Below, piece by piece: positions 62,937 through 64,000 of a stretch of DNA of 64,000 bases. Source of the stretch: Aquificota bacterium (lineage in GTDB: Bacteria; Aquificota; Aquificia; Aquificales; Aquificaceae); contig JAUQQK010000008.1 of assembly GCA_030549905.1 (NCBI GenBank), positions 1 through 64,000 on the forward strand, given 5' to 3'. Positions within the stretch are counted from its first letter, which is position 1. Each line of letters opens with the position of its first letter. The translations under genes and the position numbers were made by a program. The notes beneath the pieces were generated by a model. That model was not told the origin of the DNA, searched no databases, and worked only from the letters and a program-made list of their open reading frames with translations.

Positions 62937-64000
62937 ACTTGACAGGAAAATAAGAGACATTTTTCCTGAAGAAAGTGTGTATAAAGATGATAGTGTGAGG
63001 GCTATATTTTCTGGAAGAAAGTTACCTTCCTTCATAAAAGACTGGCTGATAAGTAAATACACAGATACAGATACAGGCAAGGTAGATAAGGAAGGTATCC
63101 TTGACTTTCTCGAAAGACATATTCCGCAAGGTGAAGAAGTAAAACTAAGGCTTATAAAATATCCAGGAAAACCTATAAAGCTATTATTAAGAGTTATAGT
63201 TGAACCAGATATAAAAAGTGGTCTTATGCGTTTTTATGCTCCTGACATAGGTCTTAAGAGAGATGAAGGAATAGTTTCAAACATGCTACTGGAAGAAGGT
63301 CTAAGTGTAGGAGAACACTGGGGAGTGTGTGAGCTTGTATACAGAAAAGAAGAAAACAAATTAGGTTATGTGGAACTTATTAACTTTAAACCCTTTAGAC
63401 CTTACAGGGTAAATGTTGAATACTACATGCAAGCAAGAAGAGAGTTTAAGCTGGAAGAGTGGTTAGACCTTTTAGTGAGGTCTATGGAATATAATCCTCA
63501 TGCACTTGATAAAGATGAAAAACTTATGTTGATTCGAAGGCTTTTAGTGTTTGTAGAACCAAACTTAAATGTAATAGAGTTGGCTCCTAAGGGAACTGGT
63601 AAATCTTACGTTTTTTCAAACCTCTCCAAGTATGGCATACTACTAAGCGGTGGTTATGTATCAAGAGCTAAGCTTTTTTACGACCTTCAAAGAAATACGG
63701 AAGGCATAATAACCAAGTATGACTTTGTAGCTCTTGATGAAGTACAAACTATTCGTTTTAGCGATGAGGATGAGATAAGGGGAGTTTTGAAAAGTTATTT
63801 GGAAAACGGTACTTTCAACATAGGCAACTACAGGGGTGTAGGACATGCGGGTTTCGTTCTTTTAGGAAACATACCGCTCGATGATGAAAAAAGACCAGTA
63901 GAAAGCTTTTATTTTAAAGAGCTTCCAGAGGTTTTTCATGAGTCTGCTCTTCTGGATAGGTTCCACGGCTTTATTGAAGGTTGGAAGCTTCCACGTTTTA
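62923..64000 (+). CDS. brxL: BrxL: Lon-like AAA+ protein, 5' part
   Basis: 359 codons from the ATG at 62923, open to the window end. Walker A APKGTGKSYVFSNLSKYG (G224, K227) and Walker B YDFVALDEVQTI (D272, E273) are followed by DRFHGFIEGWKLPR, a BrxL-specific motif. The N-terminal part (1-200) precedes the ATPase; the Lon-protease-like C-terminal domain is beyond the window. BrxL forms a ring around DNA in studied systems. It starts inside the pglZ end, 14 bases before its stop. It is the fourth core gene of type 4 BREX. Confidence 0.9.
   Translation, partial: MNYSELDRKIRDIFPEESVYKDDSVRAIFSGRKLPSFIKDWLISKYTDTDTGKVDKEGILDFLERHIPQGEEVKLRLIKYPGKPIKLLLRVIVEPDIKSGLMRFYAPDIGLKRDEGIVSNMLLEEGLSVGEHWGVCELVYRKEENKLGYVELINFKPFRPYRVNVEYYMQARREFKLEEWLDLLVRSMEYNPHALDKDEKLMLIRRLLVFVEPNLNVIELAPKGTGKSYVFSNLSKYGILLSGGYVSRAKLFYDLQRNTEGIITKYDFVALDEVQTIRFSDEDEIRGVLKSYLENGTFNIGNYRGVGHAGFVLLGNIPLDDEKRPVESFYFKELPEVFHESALLDRFHGFIEGWKLPRF

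Noticed and set aside
54600-64000. BREX type 1/2 or a Dnd/Ssp phosphorothioation system
   Set aside because: There is no PglX methyltransferase, BrxA/BrxB, DndD or DndE visible; the PAPS-reductase domain sits in a BrxC-PglZ-BrxL operon, which is the type 4 layout.

Overview
The window looks like a chromosomal segment of a thermophilic, autotrophic member of the Aquificales (Hydrogenobacter/Thermocrinis-like). Supporting signs are a two-subunit biotin carboxylase matching the 2-oxoglutarate carboxylase (CfiA/CfiB) of the reductive TCA cycle, an archaeal-type S-adenosylmethionine synthetase, ThyX in place of ThyA, a short sigma-54, a CCA-adding-type enzyme together with a tRNA gene that does not encode CCA, and a flavocytochrome c sulfide dehydrogenase-type flavoprotein. 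Genes are tightly packed, often with ATGA overlaps.

Layout. 1-4.9 kb: 3' part of a TonB-dependent receptor, then exbB-exbD-tonB and a Tat-exported PhoD-type phosphatase. 4.9-9.1 kb (minus): a small protein, a glycosyltransferase, a PHP-glycosyltransferase fusion and a DUF2334 deacetylase. 9.18-9.44 kb: a decayed transposase lying between two 19-bp direct repeats. Base composition appears richer in G+C after this point. 9.5-15.7 kb: CCA-type nucleotidyltransferase, coaX, thrB, a small coiled-coil protein, thiC, and an M23 peptidase/bactofilin pair. 15.7-22.2 kb: acs, divergent from DUF485-actP, a cNMP/CBS/nucleotidyltransferase regulator and a DnaQ-like exonuclease. 22.3-26.1 kb: fccB-like flavoprotein with a canonical sigma-54 promoter, followed by a PAS histidine kinase and an NtrC-type regulator. 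26.2-31.4 kb: mixed housekeeping genes (LOG-like, BrkB, KamA, CobB, ThyX, L27, L21, a repeat-rich lipoprotein). 31.4-35.8 kb: osmC-cfiB-cfiA-bcp. 35.8-38.4 kb: thiO, an unknown gene and pheA.

38.4-48.1 kb is one long minus-strand gene train: mat, nuoA, a coiled-coil membrane protein, nuoB, nuoCD, a Uma2-type nuclease, nuoH, a second coiled-coil membrane protein, ilvD, a slipin and a DUF58 protein. Three non-Nuo genes are thus interleaved with or flank the complex I genes. 48.2-54.4 kb: a secreted rhodanese under a perfect FNR-type palindrome, hemN, an Opp-type ATPase, a CNNM/CorC-like protein, rpoN and an M24 aminopeptidase. An initiator tRNA gene follows at 54.44 kb.

54.6-64.0 kb is a phage-defence operon of BREX type 4 architecture: BrxP (PAPS-reductase-like with a two-cluster ferredoxin domain and a DUF4007-like C-terminus), a separate protein duplicating that C-terminal domain, BrxC, PglZ and BrxL (cut by the window end). 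All genes overlap. This cluster, the extra DUF4007-like protein and the sigma-54/two-component circuit at the fccB-like gene are the most interesting parts of the window.
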